Shown here: in pieces, positions 1 to 7,871 of the stretch | Layout of the letters: each line of letters opens with the position of its first letter | How positions within the stretch are numbered: the stretch's first letter is position 1 | Source of the DNA: Salegentibacter sp. 24 | GTDB lineage: Bacteria; Bacteroidota; Bacteroidia; Flavobacteriales; Flavobacteriaceae | Direction: 5' to 3' | NCBI RefSeq assembly: GCF_004362395.1 | Contig: NZ_SNWE01000014.1 | Span: 48,841-112,840 of the forward strand | Length of the DNA stretch: 64,000 nucleotides | The notes under the pieces: generated by a model | The model's input: only the letters and a program-made list of their open reading frames with translations | What the model was told of the DNA's origin: nothing | Databases searched by the model: none | Position numbers and translations under genes: made by a program

Positions 1-638
1 TACGGGAGAACTTTGAACTATTAAATGCGATTAGGCTTTCAAAAAGTTTTGGTAACCAGCTTATTTTTGAAGAGCGAAAACCTCTTGGAACTCATCATTT
101 AGCGGGATTATTACACGCCAGTCAGAATTTTTTAGAAGTAAACTTTGAATATTATAAGTTTTGGGATACTTCAATTAGTAATCGCAAGGTTAAACCCATT
201 GCACTTAAAGAAGCTCGAAACCGTTGGTACCTAATTGCAGAAGATACCAAGGACGATATTATTAAAAACTTTTCCCTCGATCGAATTAAAAACTTGGAAA
301 TTACCAAAGACAAGTTTAAGCCAATTGAATACCAGGCATACGAAGAATTCAAAGATAGCTTCGGAATAATAAACGGCACAGATGAAGATCCGGTTAAAGT
401 TATCCTATCGTTTACAACCAGGGAAGGCAGGTATGTAGAATCACTTCCACTACATCATAGCCAGAAGTTGATTTTGAATAACGATGATGAGATCAGGTTT
501 AGTTATTTTATTCGTCCTACCTACGATTTTCGAATGGAAATACTCTCTTATGGCGACCAAATTAAAGTAGTAGAACCTAAAGCTTTACAGACTCGGATCA
601 AGAAAGAGCTGCAAAGCAGTATTTCAAATTACGAGTGA
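1..638 (+). CDS. WYL-domain transcriptional regulator, 5' end missing
   Basis: The reading frame is open from base 3 to the TGA at 636-638, so the gene begins before the window and only the C-terminal 211 residues are visible. They contain the WYL core: an NFLEVNFEYYKFWD stretch, then a RKVKPIALKEARNRWYLIAE block (the region that gives WYL its name) and NFSLDRIKNLEI. WYL domains sense ligands such as nucleic acids or nucleotides, and the proteins usually begin with a winged HTH, which here would be off the window. It reads toward the restriction operon that starts 134 bases later, a common position for WYL regulators of defence loci; control of that operon is inferred. A TTG at 294 could start a shorter frame, but it would cut the domain. 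Confidence 0.85.
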   Translation, partial: RENFELLNAIRLSKSFGNQLIFEERKPLGTHHLAGLLHASQNFLEVNFEYYKFWDTSISNRKVKPIALKEARNRWYLIAEDTKDDIIKNFSLDRIKNLEITKDKFKPIEYQAYEEFKDSFGIINGTDEDPVKVILSFTTREGRYVESLPLHHSQKLILNNDDEIRFSYFIRPTYDFRMEILSYGDQIKVVEPKALQTRIKKELQSSISNYE

Positions 639-718
639 TTTTTATGTCTAACACTTATTTTTATATTCCCTAAAAATATTTTCAAAGCTTTAAGAAAATA
701 TTTAGATTTACAAACAAC

Positions 719-740
719 TCCGCAGTCCCTACCCCGCGGA
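719..740 (+). other. small GC hairpin before hsdM
   Basis: TCCGC (719-723) pairs with GCGGA (736-740) around a 12-base loop, 33 bases before the hsdM start. There is no following T-run, so it is not a clear terminator. It could sit in the hsdM leader; its function is unknown. Confidence 0.3.
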
Positions 741-772
741 ATTATAACACCCAAATAACCCACTTACTATAA

Positions 773-3490
773 ATGGCAATTAAAAAATCTGAATTATACA
801 GCTCCCTTTGGGCAAGTTGTGATGAATTACGTGGAGGTATGGATGCCTCCCAATATAAAGATTATGTTCTTACCCTACTTTTTGTAAAATACGTTTCCGA
901 TAAATACGGGCATAACAAAAATAGCCTAATCCAGGTACCGGAAGGCGCTACTTTTAAAGATATGGTTGCCCTTAAAGGTAAATCTGATATCGGTGACCAG
1001 ATCAATAAAAAAATTCTAAAACCCCTGTTCGCAGCAAATGGTCTTGAAGGTTCTATGGAACTTGTTGATTTTAATGATGAAGACAAGCTGGGCAGCGGTA
1101 AGGAAATGGTCGACCGAATTTCCAATCTTGTCGAGATCTTTCAAAACGATTCCCTGAATTTTAAAAATAACCGTGCTGAAGATGACGATATTCTGGGAGA
1201 TGCCTATGAATATTTAATGCGTCATTTCGCTACAGAATCAGGTAAAAGCAAAGGCCAATTTTACACTCCTTCTGAAGTTTCAAGAATATTAGCTAAAATC
1301 ATTGATGTTGATAAAGCTGAAACTCCCTCCTATACAGTATATGATCCAACGTGCGGATCGGGAAGTTTACTTTTAAAAGTAGCCGATGAAGCTCCCAATG
1401 GTTTAACCATTTACGGTCAGGAAAAAGATATTGCTACCAAAGGATTAGCAATTATGAATATGTGGCTACACGGAAACCCAGAAGCGGCCATAAAAGGAAA
1501 AAACACCATTTCAGACCCTCAATTTAAAGAGAAAGATGGTTCTTTAAAACGTTTCGATTATGTAGTTGCCAATCCACCGTTTTCAATTAAAAACTGGAGT
1601 AATGGTATTACATCCTCCAGTGATGAATTTAGAAGATTTGATGGCTACGGGATTCCGCCAGACAAGAATGGTGATTATGCTTTTCTGCTTCATATTATTG
1701 CTTCCTTAAAAAGCACCGGGAAAGGAGCAACTATTTTGCCGCACGGGGTTTTATTCCGTGGAAATGCAGAAGGAGCTATAAGACAAAACCTGATTGAAAG
1801 AAAAATAATTAAAGGCGTTATTGGTTTACCGGCTAACTTGTTTTATGGTACAGGGATTCCTGCCTGTATTATTGTAATAGATAAAGAGCAAACCGAAGAC
1901 CGGAAGGGGATCTTTATGATAGATGCCAGCAAAGGTTTTATAAAAGACGGGAACAAAAACAGGTTGCGGGAGCAGGACCTACATAAAATTGTAGACATTT
2001 TCAACTTTCAAAAGCCGCTGGATAAATTTTCCAGGTTAGTGCCTTTTGAAGAAATTGAAGCTAATGAATTCAACCTAAACATTCCCCGTTATATAGACAC
2101 CCAGGAAGAAGAAGATATTCAGGACCTGGATGCGCATCTAAATGGAGGAATCCCGAATCGGGATATTAAAAAACTTCAGAAATACTGGAAGGTTTATCCT
2201 TCCTTAAAAAATGAACTTTTTGAACCGCTTCGTGAAGACTATAGTCGTTTAAAGCTACCGGCTTCAGAAATAAAAGAACGCATTTTTATCCATTCCGAAT
2301 TTACTGCCTATTCAGAAAAAATAGATAAAGTGTTTAGTGGCTGGAAAGAAAAGGTTTATCCAGAACTTACTTCTATTAATAAAGAGACTGCACCAAAGGA
2401 ACTTATTCATCATATTTCAGAAGAACTGTTTTCGGCTTATTATGACAAGCCATTGGTAGATCCATACGATATTTACCAACACCTAATGGATTATTGGAAG
2501 GAAACAATGAAGGATGATGTTTATATCATTATTGAAGACGGTTGGCAGGCTAAAGTAAAACGCATTCTGGAAAAAAATAAGAAAGGTAAGGAAGTCGATA
2601 AAGGCTGGACCTGTGACCTGCTTCCTAAAAGGTTTATCGTAGATAATTATTTAGCTAAAGAAAAAGCAAAATTACAGGAACTTGAGGCACAACTGGAGTC
2701 ACTGGAAGCTGAACAAAAATCTCTTCAGGAAGAACATTCTGGAGAAGACGGAGCTTTTAATGAGGTAAGTAACAAAAAAGAAGCTGAAAATGCCCTTGCC
2801 GAATTTTTAAGCCTGGCAGCAGAAGCCCATTTTCCGGATAAATACAAACTGCTAAAACAAGCTGAAAACGATATTGAAAAACATACCGAAGCGAAAATAG
2901 CATTAGAACAAAAGCCGGTATTTGAAGCTCTGGCAAATGCGAAGGGTGCAATTACTAAAACCGCAGTTTCAAAAAGACTTAAGCAGTTGAATGAATACGA
3001 AAACGAATACAAACAGTTGTTTGAGTGGGAAGAAAAATACAAGGCTCTTGGAGTAGCCGTAAGGAAGCATAAAAAAGAAGCTTTATTTATTAAAATCCTG
3101 GTAGATGAATGGATCAAAAAAGGTTCAAAACAAGAGTTTATTCCTGAAGTAAAAGTGATCCATACCTGGCTCGACAATGACGATGCCATTAAAGCCCTGA
3201 AAAAAGAAGTTAAGGAACAGGAGCAGCAGTTAGATGACCTGGCTTTAAAACAATATCCGAAACTCAAGGAAGCCGAAGTACAGGACTTGGTGCTCAATAA
3301 AAAGTGGCTGGCTACATTACAATATACCATTCAAATCGAAATCGACGCCATCTCTCAAAGCCTTACCGGCAGGATCAAAGAACTGGCAGATCGCTATGGA
3401 AACACTTTAGAAGAACTGGATACAGAAGTGGAAGAATTTGAAACCAAAGTTACTGCTCACTTTGAAAAGATGGGACTGGTATGGAATTAA
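773..3490 (+). CDS. hsdM: Type I restriction-modification N6-adenine methyltransferase subunit
   Basis: This is the modification subunit, which with HsdS forms the N6-adenine methyltransferase that marks host DNA. The N-terminal HsdM domain (residues about 5-150) is followed by the catalytic domain, with the SAM motif DPTCGSG at 191-197 and the catalytic NPPF at 267-270, the gamma-class arrangement. At 905 residues it is far longer than the usual 500 or so. Residues from about 460 on form a long, charged, mostly helical extension with a coiled-coil-like part around 630-700, rich in E, K and L. The stop overlaps the hsdS start (TAATG at 3488-3492), so translation is coupled. It is the first gene of an eight-gene operon. 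The ATG at 773 fits the usual HsdM N-terminus; there is no strong ribosome-binding site, as is normal in Bacteroidetes. Confidence 0.96.
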   Translation: MAIKKSELYSSLWASCDELRGGMDASQYKDYVLTLLFVKYVSDKYGHNKNSLIQVPEGATFKDMVALKGKSDIGDQINKKILKPLFAANGLEGSMELVDFNDEDKLGSGKEMVDRISNLVEIFQNDSLNFKNNRAEDDDILGDAYEYLMRHFATESGKSKGQFYTPSEVSRILAKIIDVDKAETPSYTVYDPTCGSGSLLLKVADEAPNGLTIYGQEKDIATKGLAIMNMWLHGNPEAAIKGKNTISDPQFKEKDGSLKRFDYVVANPPFSIKNWSNGITSSSDEFRRFDGYGIPPDKNGDYAFLLHIIASLKSTGKGATILPHGVLFRGNAEGAIRQNLIERKIIKGVIGLPANLFYGTGIPACIIVIDKEQTEDRKGIFMIDASKGFIKDGNKNRLREQDLHKIVDIFNFQKPLDKFSRLVPFEEIEANEFNLNIPRYIDTQEEEDIQDLDAHLNGGIPNRDIKKLQKYWKVYPSLKNELFEPLREDYSRLKLPASEIKERIFIHSEFTAYSEKIDKVFSGWKEKVYPELTSINKETAPKELIHHISEELFSAYYDKPLVDPYDIYQHLMDYWKETMKDDVYIIIEDGWQAKVKRILEKNKKGKEVDKGWTCDLLPKRFIVDNYLAKEKAKLQELEAQLESLEAEQKSLQEEHSGEDGAFNEVSNKKEAENALAEFLSLAAEAHFPDKYKLLKQAENDIEKHTEAKIALEQKPVFEALANAKGAITKTAVSKRLKQLNEYENEYKQLFEWEEKYKALGVAVRKHKKEALFIKILVDEWIKKGSKQEFIPEVKVIHTWLDNDDAIKALKKEVKEQEQQLDDLALKQYPKLKEAEVQDLVLNKKWLATLQYTIQIEIDAISQSLTGRIKELADRYGNTLEELDTEVEEFETKVTAHFEKMGLVWN

Positions 3491-4782
3491 TGGAGAAAGA
3501 CAAAACCGGATTTAAAAATACCGCAATTGGTTTAATCCCAAAGGACTGGTCTGTATTAAATCTTGGATCAAGCTCAACATTAAAAGCAAGAATTGGCTGG
3601 CAAGGATTAACGACGGCCGAATATTTAAATTCCGGAGATTACTTCTTAGTAACAGGTACTGATTTCGAAAACGGTTTTATTGATTGGAATAATTGTGTAT
3701 ATGTAGAAAAAGAAAGATATGATCAAGATAAGTACATCCAATTAAGGAAGGGAGATGTATTAGTTACCAAAGATGGGACTATTGGAAAAGTTGCTTACAT
3801 TGATAGAGTACCGAAACTGACTACTTTAAATAGTGGAGTTTTTGTAATCAGACCGAAAGGTGATGCTTATGATCCTAACTATTTTTATTATGTATTAAGG
3901 TCCTCCGTTTTTCATAGTTTTCTTTCAAAATTATCTGCAGGTTCTACTATTAACCATTTATATCAAAAAGACTTTATCTTTTTTGATTTTCCTGCTCCAC
4001 CAACTCTTGAAGAGCAAAAAGCCATCGCCACCGCTTTAAGCGATACCGATACGTTGATCGCCGGTCTGGAAAAACTCATCACCAAGAAGAAAGCCATCAA
4101 ACAAGGCGTGATGCATCAGTTGTTGACTCCGCCCTCCAAAGGGGGAAAACGTTTGCCGGGGTTTAGTGGAGAGTGGGAAGAAAGGCCAATTTCCTCAATT
4201 GTAAAAAAGGACGGTCTAATCAGAGGTCCTTTTGGAGGTGCTTTAAAAAAAGAATGTTTTGTAAATAATGGATATAAAGTTTATGAACAGAAAAATGCAA
4301 TATATAAATCTATTACGCTTGGTGACTATTATGTTGATGATAATAAATACAAAGAGTTAAGAAGGTTCAAAGTAGAAGCTAATGATTTTATTTTAAGTTG
4401 TTCGGGAACAATTGGAAAAATGTTCAAAATTCCTTCTGATTTTCCTGAAGGAATTATCAATCAAGCGTTGTTGATTATTCGGTTAGATGCAAATTATAAT
4501 AATCTTGATTTTTTCTTTCATCAATTTACTTCTCCTAAAATTCAAAATAAAGTAATTGATGATACCCAAGGAGGAGCTATGAAGAATTTAGTTGGTATGG
4601 ACGAATTTAAAAAAGCTGAATTGCCCTATCCTCCAACAAAAGAAGAACAGGAGGCTATTGCCACCATCCTATATGATATGGACAAAGAAATAGAAGCTTT
4701 GGATTCAAAAAAAGCAAAATATGAGCAGGTTAAGCAGGGGATGGTGCAGGAATTGTTAACCGGGAAAACGAGGTTGGTGTAG
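3481..4782 (+). CDS. hsdS: Type I restriction-modification specificity subunit
   Basis: HsdS chooses the bipartite DNA target and holds the M and R subunits. The 433 residues show the typical duplicated layout: target recognition domain 1 at about 20-165, a central conserved helix starting EEQKAIATALSDTDTLIAGL near residue 178, target recognition domain 2 at about 230-375, and a second conserved helix starting KEEQEAIATILYDMDKEIEA near 386. Both TRDs look intact, so a bipartite recognition site is expected. Two in-frame starts are possible: ATG at 3481, or ATG at 3490 that overlaps the hsdM stop as TAATG; the second is at least as plausible. No second hsdS fragment or inverted repeats for phase-variable shuffling are seen nearby. 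Confidence 0.95.
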   Translation: MELMEKDKTGFKNTAIGLIPKDWSVLNLGSSSTLKARIGWQGLTTAEYLNSGDYFLVTGTDFENGFIDWNNCVYVEKERYDQDKYIQLRKGDVLVTKDGTIGKVAYIDRVPKLTTLNSGVFVIRPKGDAYDPNYFYYVLRSSVFHSFLSKLSAGSTINHLYQKDFIFFDFPAPPTLEEQKAIATALSDTDTLIAGLEKLITKKKAIKQGVMHQLLTPPSKGGKRLPGFSGEWEERPISSIVKKDGLIRGPFGGALKKECFVNNGYKVYEQKNAIYKSITLGDYYVDDNKYKELRRFKVEANDFILSCSGTIGKMFKIPSDFPEGIINQALLIIRLDANYNNLDFFFHQFTSPKIQNKVIDDTQGGAMKNLVGMDEFKKAELPYPPTKEEQEAIATILYDMDKEIEALDSKKAKYEQVKQGMVQELLTGKTRLV

Positions 4783-4784
4783 GT

Positions 4785-5258
4785 ATGTGGTATGAAAGTC
4801 TAAGTTTATGGATTGATATTTCGAAAATTATTGCACCGGTTGCACTGGGTTTACTTGTTTGGTTTTCTACTAGGAAATATAATCAGACTCAAATCAATCT
4901 TTCTAATGACAGACTTGAAAAAGAACTCTTTACCGAATTTAATAAGCGTTATGATAAGCTTAATGAATGGCTGGAGTTGGTAGTTGAATTTGAAAGTTTA
5001 GAGTATTTGCAAGAACATGAGGAATGTGACCTATTAAGGTATAAACTGAATGATTATTTCAACTTATGCGCCGAAGAATTTTACTGGTATAAGAAAGGTC
5101 GAATAAACCCTCTTATTTGGGTTAGTTGGAAGAAAGGGATGGATAGCTGGTTTGAAAATCATTCAATCATCAGGGAAGCCTGGAAGGATGAAATAAGCAA
5201 ATACGGGCGAACCGCTTTCTATATGGATGCTAACGATAGATTATTTAATTTAGAATAA
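4785..5258 (+). CDS. small membrane-anchored protein inside the type I operon
   Basis: I do not recognise this 157-residue protein by family. It has one hydrophobic segment near the N-terminus (about residues 9-27, around IIAPVALGLLVWF) followed by basic residues, which suggests an inner-membrane anchor with a cytoplasmic body. The rest is acidic, aromatic-rich and mostly helical, with several Trp and Tyr residues. It starts two bases after the hsdS stop, and its own stop overlaps the next start (TAATG at 5256-5260), so it is clearly part of the restriction operon. A membrane-tethered accessory or effector for the neighbouring nuclease is one guess; nothing in the sequence proves it. Confidence 0.7.
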   Translation: MWYESLSLWIDISKIIAPVALGLLVWFSTRKYNQTQINLSNDRLEKELFTEFNKRYDKLNEWLELVVEFESLEYLQEHEECDLLRYKLNDYFNLCAEEFYWYKKGRINPLIWVSWKKGMDSWFENHSIIREAWKDEISKYGRTAFYMDANDRLFNLE

Positions 5259-6007
5259 TGAAATTGGATCAAAAGATTTTTGAACTGAATAATGTGTTAA
5301 GAGGTTACTTTAAAAAGAAACCACGGAAAACAAAGGTTCCTGCCAAAGACCTTATGCCGGAATTTATAAAGCATGGTATTTTTCCCAAAGACCACCGAAA
5401 TGGGCTTCCTATTAGAAAATTGCTACGAGATCTTGATAAGAATAATGAATTAAATGCCATTCCCTTTGCCTTTGCAGAAAGAGGTGATACGAATACCAAT
5501 TGGTTTTTTGTGCGCTCGTCAAAGAGCTTAGATGGCCAGTCGTTTTCAAAACCAGCGAAAATTCCCAAAACCAAGTCTTCAAAACCTGCAAAGCAGAACA
5601 GTGATGAATCTTATGTAATTGATCTTTGCGATGAAATTCTGGGACAAAAAGCGTCCCGGCAACATAAGTTTGATTTTCTAAAAGGAGACTCCGGTCGAAG
5701 ATTACCGGTAGATGCATTTTATGAAAAATTAAACCTGGCCATAGAATACAGGGAACGTCAGCACTCTGAAGCTGTTTCTCATTTTGACAAACCTCATAAA
5801 ATTACCGTGAGTGGCGTTCATAGAGGTGAGCAACGTAAGATTTATGATCAGCGAAGGAGAGATCTCTTACCCAAAAACGGAATCCACCTAATTGAAATAG
5901 ATTATAATCAATTTGAATACGATGGCAGGAAGAGGATTGTGAGGGATAGAGAGAGGGATTTGGAAGTTGTCAATCAATTAATATCTAAGCAACGAATTAA
6001 ATTTTAA
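5258..6007 (+). CDS. predicted Vsr/EDxHD-type nuclease with N-terminal helical domain
   Basis: The C-terminal half looks like a restriction-endonuclease-fold nuclease of the Vsr/EDxHD kind. RLPVDAFYEKLNLAIEYRERQ (148-168) offers Asp152 and Glu163 with His169 just after; then D197-Q-R-R-R-D, and KNGIHLIEIDYNQF (206-219) as the last strand. The family pattern is a core Asp, IEYxGxQH, a DxxKR helix and GxxLIxIxY; here the Gly of IEYxG is Glu166. The first 90 residues have a basic, helix-rich module of wHTH-like size ending in NTNWFFVR, then a Ser/Lys/Pro linker (about 88-115). DNA or RNA cleavage is inferred. The gene overlaps its upstream neighbour and lies 16 bases before the first DUF262 gene. 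Confidence 0.65.
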   Translation: MKLDQKIFELNNVLRGYFKKKPRKTKVPAKDLMPEFIKHGIFPKDHRNGLPIRKLLRDLDKNNELNAIPFAFAERGDTNTNWFFVRSSKSLDGQSFSKPAKIPKTKSSKPAKQNSDESYVIDLCDEILGQKASRQHKFDFLKGDSGRRLPVDAFYEKLNLAIEYRERQHSEAVSHFDKPHKITVSGVHRGEQRKIYDQRRRDLLPKNGIHLIEIDYNQFEYDGRKRIVRDRERDLEVVNQLISKQRIKF

Positions 6008-6023
6008 AAATAAACCACAATCA

Positions 6024-7871
6024 ATGGAAGCAATCAGTAGTATCAGACAAACCATTCCAACGGAAGAAGTTATCATTGAAAATGATATTTGTCCAAAAGT
6101 TTTGGAAGACATAATGGGGCCACACTACAAATTTTGCATACCATCATATCAAAGGGGATATAGATGGAATGATAAGCAGGTGGTTGATTTACTTGATGAT
6201 TTGTTTGATTTTATGCAAACCCATGGGACAAAAAATTACTGTTTGCAGCCTATCGTGGTAAAGTTAAACTCAAAAGAAAGGTGGGAAGTCATTGATGGGC
6301 AGCAGAGACTTACTACCATTTTTATTCTGTCGAAATTTTTGAAAAAAAATGATCCAGATTTTGAACCTTTTGCGATAGAATATGAAACAAAAAAAGGGAG
6401 CACCCTTATTTTAAATGAACTTCAGAATGAACTAAATTTTTCCAATATAGACCTCTTCCACATCAGCAAGGCTTATGTAACAATTGAGAATTGGTTTAAG
6501 GATAAATTTGAAGAGCATAAAAAAGCAAAATTTACCTCCAAACTTTTTATTTTTCTTATGGAAAAGGTTGAGGTCATCTGGTATCAGATCAACGACAAAA
6601 CGAATCCAATTGACGTTTTCACCCGACTTAATGTGGGGAAAATTCCACTTACAAACTCGGAATTAACTAAGGCTCTTTTTCTAAGTAGCGAGAATTTAGA
6701 CATTATAAATGATTCAGAGATTGCATCAAGTGTTTATCACAAACAGCTAGAAATAGCCGGTGAATGGGATAGAATGGAATATAAATTACAAGATAACGAT
6801 TTCTGGAGTTTTATAAATGATGACTTTTCTATATCAACTCGGATTGATTATTTACTGGAATTATCTTCGAGAGCAATAAAACAAAATGACCAGGATAACT
6901 ATTTTACATTTAGATATTATTACGATGGACTCAAGGTTCTTAAAAATAATAAAGATGAAGTTGAAAAATTAGCTAAATCCGGTAAAACAGTGGTTGATAA
7001 TTACTGGCAGGACATAAAAGAATGTTTTTTAACTTTAAAAGAATGGCATTCTGATCCAACATATTATCACCTAATTGGTTATCTGATCCACAGCTGGATG
7101 CCTGTTTCTGAAATCTATGATGTGTATAGGTCTTCTAACAAAACAGATTTTGATAAATTTCTCAAAAGAAAAATCAGAGAATCCATTCATGATTGTAATT
7201 TGGAAGAATTAAAGTATGGTAGCAAAACTCAAAACGATAAAATCACACGTATTTTAATTCTATTTAACGTTATCAGCACCTTAAATATTCAAGATTCCAA
7301 TATAAGATTTCCATTTTTAAAACTTAAAGACCCTAACGTAAATTGGAGTCTAGAACATATCCACGCCCAAAATTCAGAGGAGATTAAGAAGTCTGACTAT
7401 CAACAATGGCTAAAAAACCATAAAAAGGCTTTACAGCGTCTTGATTCAGATAATTATAGTGTTTTAATTGAAGAAATAGATGAGCTTTTAGAAAAAATAG
7501 AAGGTAAGGATAATGAATATGTAGATCTAAAGTTCGGAGATATTTTCCAGGCGATCATCAATATTTTTACTATTGACGGTGACTTTGAAACAGAAATACA
7601 TGATCTGAGCAATTTAGCTCTCTTAGATTCAGATTCTAATTCCTCTCTAAATAATTCCGTTTTTGATGTAAAAAGAAATAAAATTTTAAAAAGAGAACAA
7701 ATGGGACATTATATACCAATAGGTACTCGTAATGTTTTCTTGAAATATTTTACTCCTTATCCCAAAAATCTTATTTACTGGACGGAGGAAGATAGAAAAG
7801 CCTACACTGAAAACATTAAAAAAACTCTAAGTATTTATTTGCCTCAAAAAGAACTTTTAAATGAAAAATAA
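6024..7871 (+). CDS. DUF262-DUF1524 protein (GmrSD-like, with HNH nuclease domain)
   Basis: The N-terminus is a DUF262 (ParB-like/GmrS) domain: IPSYQRGYRW at 39-48, DGQQRLTT at 91-98, and a VFTRLNVGKIPLTNSELTKA block around 198-217. The C-terminus is a DUF1524 (GmrD) His-Me finger domain: LEHIHAQN (443-450), then DLSNLALLDSDSNSSLNN (527-544) and VKRNKI. Key His, Asn and Lys/Arg positions are present, so it should be an active nuclease. In known GmrSD and BrxU type IV enzymes, DUF262 binds and hydrolyses nucleotides and controls cleavage of modified DNA. The middle (about 230-430) is helical. The end overlaps the next DUF262 gene by 11 bases, so the two are translated together. That it targets modified phage DNA is family-based inference. 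Confidence 0.85.
   Translation: MEAISSIRQTIPTEEVIIENDICPKVLEDIMGPHYKFCIPSYQRGYRWNDKQVVDLLDDLFDFMQTHGTKNYCLQPIVVKLNSKERWEVIDGQQRLTTIFILSKFLKKNDPDFEPFAIEYETKKGSTLILNELQNELNFSNIDLFHISKAYVTIENWFKDKFEEHKKAKFTSKLFIFLMEKVEVIWYQINDKTNPIDVFTRLNVGKIPLTNSELTKALFLSSENLDIINDSEIASSVYHKQLEIAGEWDRMEYKLQDNDFWSFINDDFSISTRIDYLLELSSRAIKQNDQDNYFTFRYYYDGLKVLKNNKDEVEKLAKSGKTVVDNYWQDIKECFLTLKEWHSDPTYYHLIGYLIHSWMPVSEIYDVYRSSNKTDFDKFLKRKIRESIHDCNLEELKYGSKTQNDKITRILILFNVISTLNIQDSNIRFPFLKLKDPNVNWSLEHIHAQNSEEIKKSDYQQWLKNHKKALQRLDSDNYSVLIEEIDELLEKIEGKDNEYVDLKFGDIFQAIINIFTIDGDFETEIHDLSNLALLDSDSNSSLNNSVFDVKRNKILKREQMGHYIPIGTRNVFLKYFTPYPKNLIYWTEEDRKAYTENIKKTLSIYLPQKELLNEK

Noticed and set aside
2725..3330. 201-residue open frame on the minus strand inside hsdM
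   Set aside because: It lies fully within the coiled-coil part of hsdM, has Ser/Cys/Phe-rich composition typical of an antisense shadow, and no family motif.
3481..4782. phase-variable hsdS switching
   Set aside because: No second hsdS, inverted repeats or recombinase gene is present around hsdS.
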